Assembly: GCF_020194955.2 (NCBI RefSeq)
Contig: NZ_JAFCIY020000010.1
Location: 1-45,000 of the forward strand
Direction of reading: 5' to 3'
Length of the DNA: 45,000 nt
Source of the DNA: Desulfuromonas sp. CSMB_57
Lineage (GTDB): Bacteria; Desulfobacterota; Desulfuromonadia; Desulfuromonadales; Syntrophotaleaceae
Position 1 is the stretch's first letter. The number at the start of each line of letters is the position of its first letter. A model generated the notes under the pieces. That model had not been told where the DNA came from, did no database searches, and saw only the letters and a list, made by a program, of their open reading frames with translations. This document shows positions 1-6,042 of the stretch, piece by piece. The position numbers and the translations under genes were made by a program.

Positions 1-490
1 GCAGCCCCTTGTTGCTGCCGATGGGCGCGCCCAGGGGCATGACCGTGGCGGTACCGACCTCCTGCAGACGTTTGGCCAGCACCGGGTCGGCGTTGATATA
101 GGGCAGCACCACGAAGCCGTCCTTGACCAGGATCTCGGCGGCTTTGAGGGTCTCAATGGGATCCGGCAGCAGGTAATAGGGATCCGGCGTCACCTCCAGC
201 TTGACCCAGGGCTCGCAGCCGGCGGCCCGCGCCAGGCGCGCCAGGCGCACCGCCTCCTCGGCGTCGCGGGCGCCGCTGGTGTTGGGCAACAGCAGGTATT
301 TGTCGCGGTCGATGTGGCGCAGCAGGTCGTCGTCCGGGCGATCGATATCGACCCGGCGCAGGGCAACGGTGACGATCTCGGCGCCGGAGGCGTCCAGGGC
401 CGCGGCCATCAGGGCGTGGGAGGCGAATTTGCCGGTTCCGGCCAACAGCCGGGAGGCAAAGGGACGGCCGGCGATAATCAGTTCATCCAT
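1..490 (-). CDS. thiG: Thiazole synthase ThiG (3' end outside window)
   Basis: ThiG condenses deoxyxylulose phosphate, dehydroglycine or glycine imine, and the ThiS thiocarboxylate into the thiazole phosphate of thiamine. About 163 codons are present, starting [11 protein letters not shown] at 490; the C-terminal third lies beyond base 1. The TIM-barrel opening ([10 protein letters not shown]), the segment [11 protein letters not shown] and the Schiff-base lysine in WVKLEV (about residue 97) are visible, followed by [10 protein letters not shown] and [10 protein letters not shown]. An AAGGA sits 7 bases before the ATG. It is the third gene of the minus-strand thiF-thiS-thiG set and so should share the TPP riboswitch upstream of thiF. 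The gap to thiS is unusually long for this operon (144 bases) and contains a hexamer repeat. Confidence 0.95.
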   Translation of the reverse strand, partial: MDELIIAGRPFASRLLAGTGKFASHALMAAALDASGAEIVTVALRRVDIDRPDDDLLRHIDRDKYLLLPNTSGARDAEEAVRLARLARAAGCEPWVKLEVTPDPYYLLPDPIETLKAAEILVKDGFVVLPYINADPVLAKRLQEVGTATVMPLGAPIGSNKGL

Positions 491-526
491 GGTAGTATCC
501 TTTATCGAACTGCTTTGGTCATGTAG

Positions 527-592
527 TCGTGATCGTTGTCGCACTCGTACCCGTAATCGTACTCGTACTCAAAATCGTACTCATACTCGCCA
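527..592. repeat. Degenerate 6-bp tandem repeat (TCGTAC family) between thiS and thiG
   Basis: About ten consecutive 6-base units start with TC or CC and are mostly TCGTAC, TCGTGA, TCATAC or TCGTAA, in strict 6-base register from 527 to about 590. On the minus strand this reads as GAGTAC/GAGTAT units. It lies in the thiS-thiG gap and does not belong to either gene. Short open frames through it translate to repetitive Tyr/Glu/Asp residues, which I take as a by-product of the repeat rather than a protein. Confidence 0.75.
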
Positions 593-634
593 CAAAGTTC
601 GCCACCAACAACCAACAGCTTTCGCGGCGGAGCA

Positions 635-838
635 TCAGCCGCCGCCCACGAACTGAACGATCTCCAGACGGTCGCCGTCGGCCAGCGGCGTGGTGGCAAA
701 ATGCTCCCCCTGCAGAATGATGCCATTGTGTTCCACCGCCACCCGCGCGGCATCGCACTGCAAATGCAGCAGTAACTCAGCCACCGAAAGGGGGGCCGAA
801 GATTGGAAGGACTTGCCGTTGACCATCAGGTTGAGCAT
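635..838 (-). CDS. thiS: Sulfur carrier protein ThiS
   Basis: ThiS is a ubiquitin-fold carrier that is adenylated by ThiF and then carries sulfur as a C-terminal thiocarboxylate to ThiG. The product is 67 residues, the usual size, begins MLNLMVNGKSF and ends FVGGG, which gives the Gly-Gly tail needed for activation. The segment LADGDRLEIV before the tail is typical of the fold. Its start overlaps the end of thiF by 13 bases, with AGGA 6 bases before the ATG, consistent with coupled translation. thiG follows downstream. Confidence 0.95.
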   Translation of the reverse strand: MLNLMVNGKSFQSSAPLSVAELLLHLQCDAARVAVEHNGIILQGEHFATTPLADGDRLEIVQFVGGG

Positions 839-1653
839 GCTTGATCCTGTTCCGGATTCTGGCCCAGCAGCAGGCGCAACACGGCGTTGGCCTGGTGATG
901 GGCGGCGACGCCGACTCTCGGCGCCATGAGTCCCTGGCCCGGTGCCGCCGCGCTCCGGCCGTCACCGATCAGGTAAAGCTGCTGCAGCGTGCGACGGGTA
1001 GTGATGCGGTTGGCCGGGCCATGGCCGGCGACACCCGAGGCGGCCACCAGGGGCCGGCCCGGACAGCGGGAGAGAAACGTCTCCGTCAGCATGGCCTTGG
1101 CTGCCGGGTCGTCAAACGCTTCCACCAGTACATCCACCTCGCCGAAAATTTCCGGCACGCGTTCCGCAGTCAGGCGCAGGACGTGGCATTCCACCTCGAC
1201 ATAGGGGTTGATGCGGCCCAGGGTTTCACGCAGGGCGACGGTCTTCGGCAGTCCGAGCTGATCCATGAAATACTGTTGGCGGTTCAGGTTGGAGGGTTCG
1301 ACCACGTCGAAGTCCACCAGCACCAGGCGGCCGATGCCGCTACGCGCCAGAGCGATGGCCACCGGCGAACCGAGTCCACCCAGTCCGGCAATGCCGACGG
1401 CAGCCCTTTTCAGTTTCTGATGCACCCCGGGCGTGTGCCGGGCGACCAGCAGCGCCTCCAGTTCCTCGGCGTCGGGCAGGCGCCCGCGCTGGATGAAAAC
1501 CACCCGATCGCCGTCGGCCAGAGGCTGCTCCGGTTGAACCGGATAGCCGTTGCAGATGAGCACGTCGGCTTCCGGTTGGACCGCTGCTCGCAGTTGCGCC
1601 AAGGTGGTGCCTGCTGCGACTTCTTTGGGTTGTTCGTTGAGCCAGATTCTCAT
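826..1653 (-). CDS. thiF: ThiS adenylyltransferase ThiF (family 2) with N-terminal ThiS-like domain
   Basis: This E1-like enzyme activates the ThiS C-terminus with ATP. The 275-residue form starting at 1653 has a ThiS-like ubiquitin fold over residues 1-57 (MRIWLNEQPKEV to VVFIQRGRLP) that lacks a Gly-Gly end. An adenylylation domain follows, with the nucleotide loop GIAGLGGLGS near residue 88 and the motif SNLNRQQYF near 121. The architecture fits the ThiF family 2 proteins that carry a ThiS-like N-terminal domain. The start is uncertain. The ATG at 1653 sits directly behind a terminator T-tract with no Shine-Dalgarno sequence. A TTG at 1689 would extend the frame by 12 residues but would run through the terminator stem. 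It is the first gene of the operon behind a TPP riboswitch. Confidence 0.93.
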   Translation of the reverse strand: MRIWLNEQPKEVAAGTTLAQLRAAVQPEADVLICNGYPVQPEQPLADGDRVVFIQRGRLPDAEELEALLVARHTPGVHQKLKRAAVGIAGLGGLGSPVAIALARSGIGRLVLVDFDVVEPSNLNRQQYFMDQLGLPKTVALRETLGRINPYVEVECHVLRLTAERVPEIFGEVDVLVEAFDDPAAKAMLTETFLSRCPGRPLVAASGVAGHGPANRITTRRTLQQLYLIGDGRSAAAPGQGLMAPRVGVAAHHQANAVLRLLLGQNPEQDQACST

Positions 1654-1659
1654 GAGAAT

Positions 1660-1682
1660 AAAAAAGGTCGCGATACGCGACC
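1660..1682 (-). terminator. Intrinsic terminator of the TPP riboswitch expression platform
   Basis: On the minus strand a perfect 7-bp stem (GGTCGCG / CGCGACC, 3-base loop, 1666-1682) is followed directly by six T (1660-1665). It lies between the TPP aptamer and thiF and ends 7 bases before the thiF ATG. A second small hairpin (CAAGCC / GGCTTG, 1687-1705) lies just upstream and may take part in switching. The arrangement implies transcription termination when TPP is bound. Confidence 0.85.
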
Positions 1683-1718
1683 CGTTCAAGCCGTACAGAG
1701 GCTTGTCGATAGCGCCGC

Positions 1719-1802
1719 TTCCCTCCGCCGGAATGACCCGGATCAGGTTCCAAGGGTTATCCGGCAGGTACCGGATTCTCAGTTTTACAACTCCCCTAGG
1801 GC
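1719..1802 (-). promoter_or_regulatory. TPP riboswitch (THI element) upstream of thiF
   Basis: The minus strand carries the conserved THI-box signatures in order: AGGGGAG, then CTGAGA, then ACCCTTGGAACCTGATC, then the closing GGCGGAGGGAA. These are the pyrimidine-sensing and pyrophosphate-sensing arms of the thiamine pyrophosphate aptamer. The element sits about 65 bases before thiF and is followed by an intrinsic terminator, so high TPP should shut off thiF-thiS-thiG. Confidence 0.95.
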
Positions 1803-1828
1803 GTGTTTCTTTGACATTGAAGATCTAT

Positions 1829-1858
1829 ACCTTAGCAGCAGCTTGAAGGGCCAGTCAA
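1829..1858 (-). promoter_or_regulatory. Predicted sigma-70 promoter of the thi operon
   Basis: TTGACT (1853-1858), 18 bases, then TAAGGT (1829-1834) on the minus strand, with a second possible -10 (TATAGA) just downstream. It lies 27 bases upstream of the TPP aptamer, the expected place. Confidence 0.5.
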
Positions 1859-1896
1859 TCCGGAAGTCGCAAAAAGGCGTCAGGTCAAGGTTGATG

Positions 1897-1925
1897 TTGT
1901 TATGGGACCCGCCAACAGTTAAAAT
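1897..1925 (+). promoter_or_regulatory. Predicted sigma-70 promoter for the 2019 gene; remainder of the 1803-2018 gap
   Basis: TTGTTA (1897-1902), 17 bases, TAAAAT (1920-1925) on the plus strand, about 90 bases before the small gene at 2019. The rest of this gap (1803-2018) holds only this element and the divergent thi promoter; I see no gene in it. Confidence 0.35.
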
Positions 1926-2018
1926 GGCCGCTTCAGGGGAAAAAATGCGCAGACCGTTACCACCCTGCCGGTCATGGCTTTTGCAGGCGGCTAACCAAAG
2001 AGATGAGGGAGTATCAGG

Positions 2019-2321
2019 ATGAACATATCGGTTCGTTATCGCAGTCTGGTCGAGGATGTGCGCTGTTTGCGGCAGGGCGCCCAGGATGAAAAGGAAGAAC
2101 GGCTCATCGATCGGGCCCTGACTGAACTGGCGGCTCTTGAGGAAGGCGTCGGCGATGTGCCGCAAATGCGCCTTGAAGCGGAGTTGACGCCCGTGCTGCT
2201 CAAGGCGCACAGCCTGCTGGATCGATCCCGACTGCTGAGGGAGGAGGATGGGCAGCAGGACCGGGTGGCTGTCATCTGGGAAATGGAACAGCAGATATAC
2301 CGGTTGCTCAACAGCCTGTGA
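2019..2321 (+). CDS. Small hypothetical protein, 100 residues
   Basis: I do not recognise this family. The frame MNISVRYRSLVED to IYRLLNSL is rich in Glu, Leu, Arg and Asp, has no cysteine pair, signal peptide or membrane segment, and should be mostly alpha-helical. A GAGGGA sequence 8 bases before the ATG supports the start. A small helix-turn-helix gene follows 79 bases downstream on the same strand, so the two may be co-transcribed. It is judged real from the ribosome site, the codon pattern and the lack of a better frame on either strand. Confidence 0.6.
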   Translation: MNISVRYRSLVEDVRCLRQGAQDEKEERLIDRALTELAALEEGVGDVPQMRLEAELTPVLLKAHSLLDRSRLLREEDGQQDRVAVIWEMEQQIYRLLNSL

Positions 2322-2400
2322 GCCGGGTTGCTTTCCGCCGGGACTACATTAAAGTTGGAAGGAGAGCGGTTGCCTGCCGATGGCGGAAAGGAAGGGAAAT

Positions 2401-2586
2401 ATGGCTCTGGTCAAAACCTGGTTGTCGCCTGAAGAGGCCGCGGATAAATTCGGCATCAGCAAGGCTCTGTTGCTGGAATGGGTCCGGCAAGGGCTGGTTC
2501 GCAGCGAACGGGAAGATGGTCATGTGGCCCGGGTCAATATCGACGATGTGAAACTGGAGGTCGATGCCATGGTCCATCGTGGCTGA
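2401..2586 (+). CDS. Small helix-turn-helix (MerR/excisionase-type) protein, 61 residues
   Basis: The product (MALVKTWLSPEEAADKFGIS onward) is a single winged-helix unit of the type found in MerR N-termini and phage excisionases: a helix that reads the frame EEAADKFGISKALLLEWVRQ, then a short wing (LVRSEREDGHVARVNIDDV). It has no effector or dimerisation domain. The start at 2401 has AAGGAAGG 4-8 bases upstream. An in-frame ATG at 2380 has its nearest ribosome site 14 bases away and is less likely. No integrase or phage gene is adjacent, so a role in excision is unlikely. The target is unknown. Confidence 0.75.
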   Translation: MALVKTWLSPEEAADKFGISKALLLEWVRQGLVRSEREDGHVARVNIDDVKLEVDAMVHRG

Positions 2587-2600
2587 GTATGGCTGCAGTC

Positions 2601-2638
2601 CAGGGCGGCGCTCCGCGATACCATGGAGTGCCGCCCTG
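2601..2638. terminator. Strong hairpin between convergent genes, without a T-tract
   Basis: A 14-bp stem with one G-T pair (2601-2614 with 2625-2638, 10-base loop) lies 14 bases after the small HTH gene and 4 bases from the DAHP synthase stop on the other strand. Neither side has a run of T, so it may act as an mRNA-stabilising 3' hairpin or a Rho-assisted end rather than a classical terminator. Confidence 0.45.
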
Positions 2639-2642
2639 CGCT

Positions 2643-3713
2643 TCAGTCGGCCAAGGGTCGACCCCCGATGGCCTGCAGGCGGCTGTGGGCATGCCGCAGC
2701 ATGCGCTCCGTGGTTTTCCAGTCGACGCATTTATCGGTAATCGAGACGCCGTATCTCAACTGGCGGATATCGGTCTGCATGGGTTGGCCGCCGGCCTCGA
2801 GATTGCTTTCGATCATCAGCGAACAGATGGAACGGTTACCGGCCTGGATTTGCTCGATGACATGGACCATTACTTCCTCCTGACGCTCATGGTCCTTGTA
2901 GGAGTTGGCATGGCTGCAGTCGACCATGATGGCCGGGGTGAGTCCGGCCTTTTGCAACAAGGCTTCGGATCTGGCGATATCCTCCGGAAAGTAGTTCGGT
3001 TTGCCGCCCCCGCCGCGTAAAACCAGATGTCCGTCCGGGTTGCCGGTGGTCTGCACGATGGAGATGCGTCCCTCACGGTTGATGCCGAGAAAGCTGTGGG
3101 CATGGCGGGCCGCGGCGATGGCGTCGATGGCAATCTGCAGGTTGCCGTCGGTGCCGTTTTTGAAGCCCACCGGAAACGAAAGTCCGCTGGCCATCTCCCG
3201 GTGGGTCTGGGATTCGGAGGTGCGGGCCCCGATGGCGCCCCAGCTGATCATGTCCGACAGATACTGGATGGTGATGGGATCCAGCATTTCCGAGGCGATG
3301 GGCAGGCCCAGATCGGTGATGGCGCACAGCAGGCCGCGGGCGACGCCGAGTCCCTTGGAAATCTGGTGGGTGCCGTTGAGATCCGGGTCGTTGATGAGGC
3401 CCTTCCAGCCGATGGTGGTCCGCGGTTTTTCAAAATACACGCGCATGACCAACAGCAGGTGTTCCGACAGTTCATGGCTCAGGGCGGCGAGTTTCTCGGC
3501 ATAATCGATGGCGGCCTTGGGATCGTGAATCGAGCAGGGGCCGACCACCACCATGATCCGGCGGTCCTGCTGGGCGAGGATGTTGCGGATGTCCCGTCGG
3601 CTGTTGACCACGAATTCAGCGGCTTTTTCGGACAGGGGAAAAACCTGCTTGAGATCCGCCGGTGCGATAATCGGGGTCAGGGAGTGAACATTGAGGTTGG
3701 TGGTACGCAACAT
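2643..3713 (-). CDS. aroF: 3-deoxy-7-phosphoheptulonate synthase, type I (AroF/AroG family)
   Basis: This enzyme joins phosphoenolpyruvate and erythrose 4-phosphate in the first step of the shikimate pathway. The 356-residue product matches the length of E. coli AroF/G/H (about 350). It shows the family signatures VVVGPCSIHDPKAA, MRVYFEKPRTTIGWKGLIND, GARTSESQTHRE, FKNGTDG, RGGGGKPNY and MVDCSHANSYKDH; the Cys of GPCSIHD, the His of DCSHANS and the following acidic residues bind metal. The N-terminus (TPIIAPADLKQVFPLS) looks most like AroF. The start at 3713 is chosen because AAAGGA lies 6 bases upstream; an in-frame ATG at 3734 would add 7 residues. Which aromatic amino acid inhibits it cannot be told by eye, so the gene letter is tentative. 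Confidence 0.95.
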   Translation of the reverse strand: MLRTTNLNVHSLTPIIAPADLKQVFPLSEKAAEFVVNSRRDIRNILAQQDRRIMVVVGPCSIHDPKAAIDYAEKLAALSHELSEHLLLVMRVYFEKPRTTIGWKGLINDPDLNGTHQISKGLGVARGLLCAITDLGLPIASEMLDPITIQYLSDMISWGAIGARTSESQTHREMASGLSFPVGFKNGTDGNLQIAIDAIAAARHAHSFLGINREGRISIVQTTGNPDGHLVLRGGGGKPNYFPEDIARSEALLQKAGLTPAIMVDCSHANSYKDHERQEEVMVHVIEQIQAGNRSICSLMIESNLEAGGQPMQTDIRQLRYGVSITDKCVDWKTTERMLRHAHSRLQAIGGRPLAD

Positions 3714-3779
3714 GGCAAATCCTTTGCGCCGCATGGCTTTGGGGGCCCGCCGAAGCGAACCGGTTGAAATTGCGCTGAT

Positions 3780-3808
3780 AATCTAGCCGCTTTGGGACAG
3801 AAAGTCAA
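3780..3808 (-). promoter_or_regulatory. Predicted sigma-70 promoter of the DAHP synthase gene
   Basis: TTGACT (3803-3808), 17 bases, TAGATT (3780-3785) on the minus strand. This predicts a leader of about 60 bases. I see no Trp/Phe/Tyr-rich leader peptide in that leader. Confidence 0.65.
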
Positions 3809-3867
3809 AACGTCTTCGGTGCGATTCGGGTTTTTCCGGTAGCCCGCGAGCCGAGCCGGGAAAGCGT

Positions 3868-3896
3868 TTGACAGCTTGTCAGCCTTTGGGTATAAA
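3868..3896 (+). promoter_or_regulatory. Near-consensus sigma-70 promoter of yggT-divIVA-yggU
   Basis: A perfect TTGACA (3868-3873), 17-base spacer, TATAAA (3891-3896), predicting a start near 3903 and a leader of about 55 bases. This is the best sigma-70 match in the window and suggests strong constitutive expression. Confidence 0.8.
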
Positions 3897-3957
3897 TTGT
3901 CGGGTGTGTGATAATTGGTTGAAAATTCGATGAAAAATTTTTCTGGAGGGAGCCGCC

Positions 3958-4254
3958 GTGATCCTTGTTCGGGAACTGGGCCTGATTCTGGCACAAATGA
4001 TCGGATTGATTATCAATGTGTATATTTACATTGTTGTCGCCCGAGCCCTCATCTCCTGGGTCAACCCTGACCCCTACAACCCCATTGTTCGCTTTCTGCA
4101 CAATGCCACCGATCCGGTTCTGTATCGAATTCGCCGGGTTCTGCCCATGACCTTCGGCGGTTTCGATTTTTCGCCCCTGGTTCTGCTGTTTGGTCTTTAT
4201 TTTCTGCAACGGCTGGTCAGCCGGTTTGCCCTGAGTCTTGCGCTGGGCATGTAA
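3958..4254 (+). CDS. yggT: YggT family membrane protein
   Basis: The 98-residue product has two hydrophobic segments (about residues 6-30, LILAQMIGLIINVYIYIVVA, and 70-92) flanking the family motif ALISWVNPDPYNPIVRFLH with TDPVL after it. This is one YggT unit; E. coli YggT has two. YggT proteins are linked to cell-shape and division genes and, in E. coli, to osmotic tolerance; the biochemical role is unclear. The start is GTG with GGAGGG 6-8 bases upstream. divIVA follows after 12 bases, the usual arrangement in many bacteria. Confidence 0.92.
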   Translation: MILVRELGLILAQMIGLIINVYIYIVVARALISWVNPDPYNPIVRFLHNATDPVLYRIRRVLPMTFGGFDFSPLVLLFGLYFLQRLVSRFALSLALGM

Positions 4255-4266
4255 AAGGAAGTCACC

Positions 4267-4785
4267 ATGGCCATCACTCCCATTGATATTCAGCAGCAGC
4301 GATTCAAATCACGCCCTTTTGGTTATGAAAAAGCCGGCGTGGATCAATTCCTCGAGCAATTGGCGGAGGAAATGGAGCGGTTGAGCCGCCAGGGCCTGGA
4401 GTGGAAAGAGGAACTGGCTCGGACCCGTGCCGCTCTGGACGAAATGCGTCAACGTGAGGTGACCCTCAAGGAAGCGCTGCTCACGACCCAGAAGGTGACC
4501 GACGAACTCAAGGCCAACGCCCGCAAGGAAGCCGAACTGATCATTGAGGAAGCCCGGCTGCAGGCTGAAAAAATGATGCAGGCGGCCGAGGAGCGGCGCT
4601 TGTTGCTGATTTCGGAAGTTCAGGAACTGAAACGCCAGAAGATCACCTTTGAGACGGTTCTTCGGACCTTGGTGGAAAGCCATCTGCGCATGCTGGAAGC
4701 GGATAATCCGACTGCGGAATTGACTCCGGACTGGCAGGAGCCGATAGCTGAAGTTCTGCCGGAAGAACCTTCCTCGGCATCATGA
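4267..4785 (+). CDS. divIVA: DivIVA-family polarity/division protein
   Basis: The 172-residue product begins with the DivIVA N-terminal membrane-binding motif (ITPIDIQQQRFKSRPFGYEK, then GVDQFLEQLAEEMERL) and continues as one long coiled coil to about residue 145. It ends in a short acidic tail (LPEEPSSAS). DivIVA proteins bind curved membrane at poles and septa and recruit partners. Its place between yggT and the DUF167 gene is conserved in many genomes. Its TGA overlaps the next ATG (ATGA, 4782-4785), suggesting coupled translation. Confidence 0.92.
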   Translation: MAITPIDIQQQRFKSRPFGYEKAGVDQFLEQLAEEMERLSRQGLEWKEELARTRAALDEMRQREVTLKEALLTTQKVTDELKANARKEAELIIEEARLQAEKMMQAAEERRLLLISEVQELKRQKITFETVLRTLVESHLRMLEADNPTAELTPDWQEPIAEVLPEEPSSAS

Positions 4786-5069
4786 CCCCTTGGCTGCGTC
4801 CCGGCGAGGGGGGAGCAATTCTCGAAATCCTGGTGCAGCCCCGTGCCAGCCGTAATGAAATAATCGGCCTCCAGGACGGCGCCCTCAAGGTGCGCCTGAC
4901 CTCGCCCCCCGTTGACGGTGCGGCCAATCTGACCTGCCGGGAATTTCTGGCCAAAAAGCTTGGCGTGGCCAAGGGACGGGTCATATTGGTGGCGGGTGAA
5001 AAGTCCCGCCACAAGCGCCTGCTCATCTCCGGAATGACCGTCGAGGAAATCCGCCCCATACTCGGTTGA
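4782..5069 (+). CDS. yggU: DUF167 (YggU) family protein
   Basis: The 95-residue product carries the DUF167 core: ILVQPRASRNEIIG, LKVRLTSPPVDGAANL and EFLAKKLGV, followed by VILVAGEKSRHKRLLI. This small alpha/beta fold is widespread and has no firmly established function. The start overlaps the divIVA stop by four bases. It is probably the last gene of the operon. Confidence 0.93.
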   Translation: MTPWLRPGEGGAILEILVQPRASRNEIIGLQDGALKVRLTSPPVDGAANLTCREFLAKKLGVAKGRVILVAGEKSRHKRLLISGMTVEEIRPILG

Positions 5070-5090
5070 AGACCGCCCCGCGATTTTTCT

Positions 5091-5119
5091 TTGGCAATCA
5101 TCCGCTCATCGTGTAAAAT
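5091..5119 (+). promoter_or_regulatory. Predicted sigma-70 promoter of the 5166 coiled-coil gene
   Basis: TTGGCA (5091-5096), 17 bases, TAAAAT (5114-5119). The predicted start site falls inside the palindrome at 5119-5137. Confidence 0.6.
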
Positions 5120-5137
5120 ATGACTAAAAGAGTCATA
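5119..5137. promoter_or_regulatory. Operator-like inverted repeat at the predicted transcription start
   Basis: TATGACT (5119-5125), 5-base spacer AAAAG, AGTCATA (5131-5137): a perfect 7-bp inverted repeat directly downstream of the -10 box. The position is typical of a repressor site. No regulator gene is adjacent. Confidence 0.5.
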
Positions 5138-5165
5138 AAAGCTCGGTCTGTGGAAAGGAGGGCTA

Positions 5166-5414
5166 ATGGCAGCGGAAGTGGTACGAGCGGATATTTACGC
5201 CAGGTTTCTTGATGAAATTCGTGCCTTGAAGGAAGAAAACTTGGCCTTGAAGAAGACCAATGACGAGTTGTTGCAGCGTTTGCACGGCCTGCATGGCGAA
5301 TACCAGGAGTTGCGCTACCATATAAAAGGGATGGCGTCTCACGGTGAAGTGTTGATGCTGCGCAAGAAGATCCTGGAATTGCAGAATCAACTGCAACTCA
5401 AGCGTTCCCATTGA
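5166..5414 (+). CDS. Small coiled-coil protein of unknown function, 82 residues
   Basis: I do not recognise the family. The product (MAAEVVRADIYARFLDEIRA onward) has two heptad-rich segments, residues 17-55 (EIRALKEENLALKKTNDELL) and 62-79 (LMLRKKILELQNQLQL), and no signal peptide or membrane segment. A general resemblance to short division-associated coiled coils is not enough to name it. GGAGG lies 6-8 bases before the ATG. It has its own predicted promoter with a palindrome on the start site and a strong terminator after it, so it is probably a single-gene unit. Confidence 0.75.
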   Translation: MAAEVVRADIYARFLDEIRALKEENLALKKTNDELLQRLHGLHGEYQELRYHIKGMASHGEVLMLRKKILELQNQLQLKRSH

Positions 5415-5471
5415 TTTTCATGTAACACGCAGGACCAGTCAGGCAAGGGTTGTTTCTTCCGGAGTTAGAGT

Positions 5472-5518
5472 AAAAATGGGGCCATGCCGGTTTTCAGAAC
5501 GGCATGGCCCATTTTTTT
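5472..5518. terminator. Bidirectional intrinsic terminator
   Basis: A perfect 11-bp stem (GGGCCATGCCG 5479-5489 / CGGCATGGCCC 5500-5510, 10-base loop) is flanked by T7 on the plus side (5512-5518) and A5 on the other (T-tract for the minus strand). It serves both the coiled-coil gene and the convergent lipoprotein gene, whose stop codon is only three bases beyond the T-tract. Confidence 0.92.
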
Positions 5519-5520
5519 CC

Positions 5521-6024
5521 TCAATTGACCAGCTTCAAAGCTTCATCAGCGCCGGCCCAGGGCAGATTGCCTGTCTTGCGGAAGGGCAGACTTACCTGCC
5601 GGTTGCCGAATCCGACGAGGTGGATGGTGCCCTCGATGACGAAGGGCAGTTCCCCGGGTTTTTGCAGAACCTTGCCGAGTTGCAGCAGATTCAGGTAGGA
5701 ACTGGAAAGCCGCAGGCCAAGGGTGCTGCGGTCGTGAGCGGCTATGCGGACGCCCCCCAGGGAGTGGCCGGAACCGACGTGGATTCCTTTGAGATGCAAC
5801 CGATAATCGATGTTTTCGATGCTTATGACCCGATCGTTGGGATTGAAGATGTCCAATTCGGCCAGAAACTGGGCGTGGCTCAGGGACAGGTTTTCCAATT
5901 GCAGGTTGAGCAACGCCACTTCCGGCGATTTTTTGGGAAGCGCGGCACAGCCGGAGAACAGCGCGGCCAGCAGCAGAAAGAGGCTAAGCCAGGAAAGATT
6001 GAAGAGACCGGTGTGTCTTGTCAT
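5521..6024 (-). CDS. LEA type 2 (WHy-domain) lipoprotein
   Basis: The 167-residue product has a lipoprotein signal (LFLLLAALFSGC, lipidated Cys26). A beta-rich LEA-2/WHy-type domain follows (LLNLQLENLSLSHAQFLAEL, DIFNPNDRVISIENIDYRL, FVIEGTIHLVG). In bacteria such lipoproteins are found in the envelope and are tied to desiccation or stress tolerance, but the role here is unknown. The start at 6024 has AAGG 8 bases upstream. It follows the DUF362 gene by 18 bases, so it is likely the last gene of a yjbQ-DUF362-LEA operon, and it ends directly at a bidirectional terminator. Confidence 0.88.
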   Translation of the reverse strand: MTRHTGLFNLSWLSLFLLLAALFSGCAALPKKSPEVALLNLQLENLSLSHAQFLAELDIFNPNDRVISIENIDYRLHLKGIHVGSGHSLGGVRIAAHDRSTLGLRLSSSYLNLLQLGKVLQKPGELPFVIEGTIHLVGFGNRQVSLPFRKTGNLPWAGADEALKLVN

Positions 6025-6042
6025 GGTATCTACCTTGTGGAG

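Noticed and set aside
502-753. Open frame encoding Tyr/Glu/Asp-rich repeats through the thiS-thiG gap
   Set aside because: It arises from the 6-bp repeat, overlaps thiS in another frame and has no ribosome site; not a gene.
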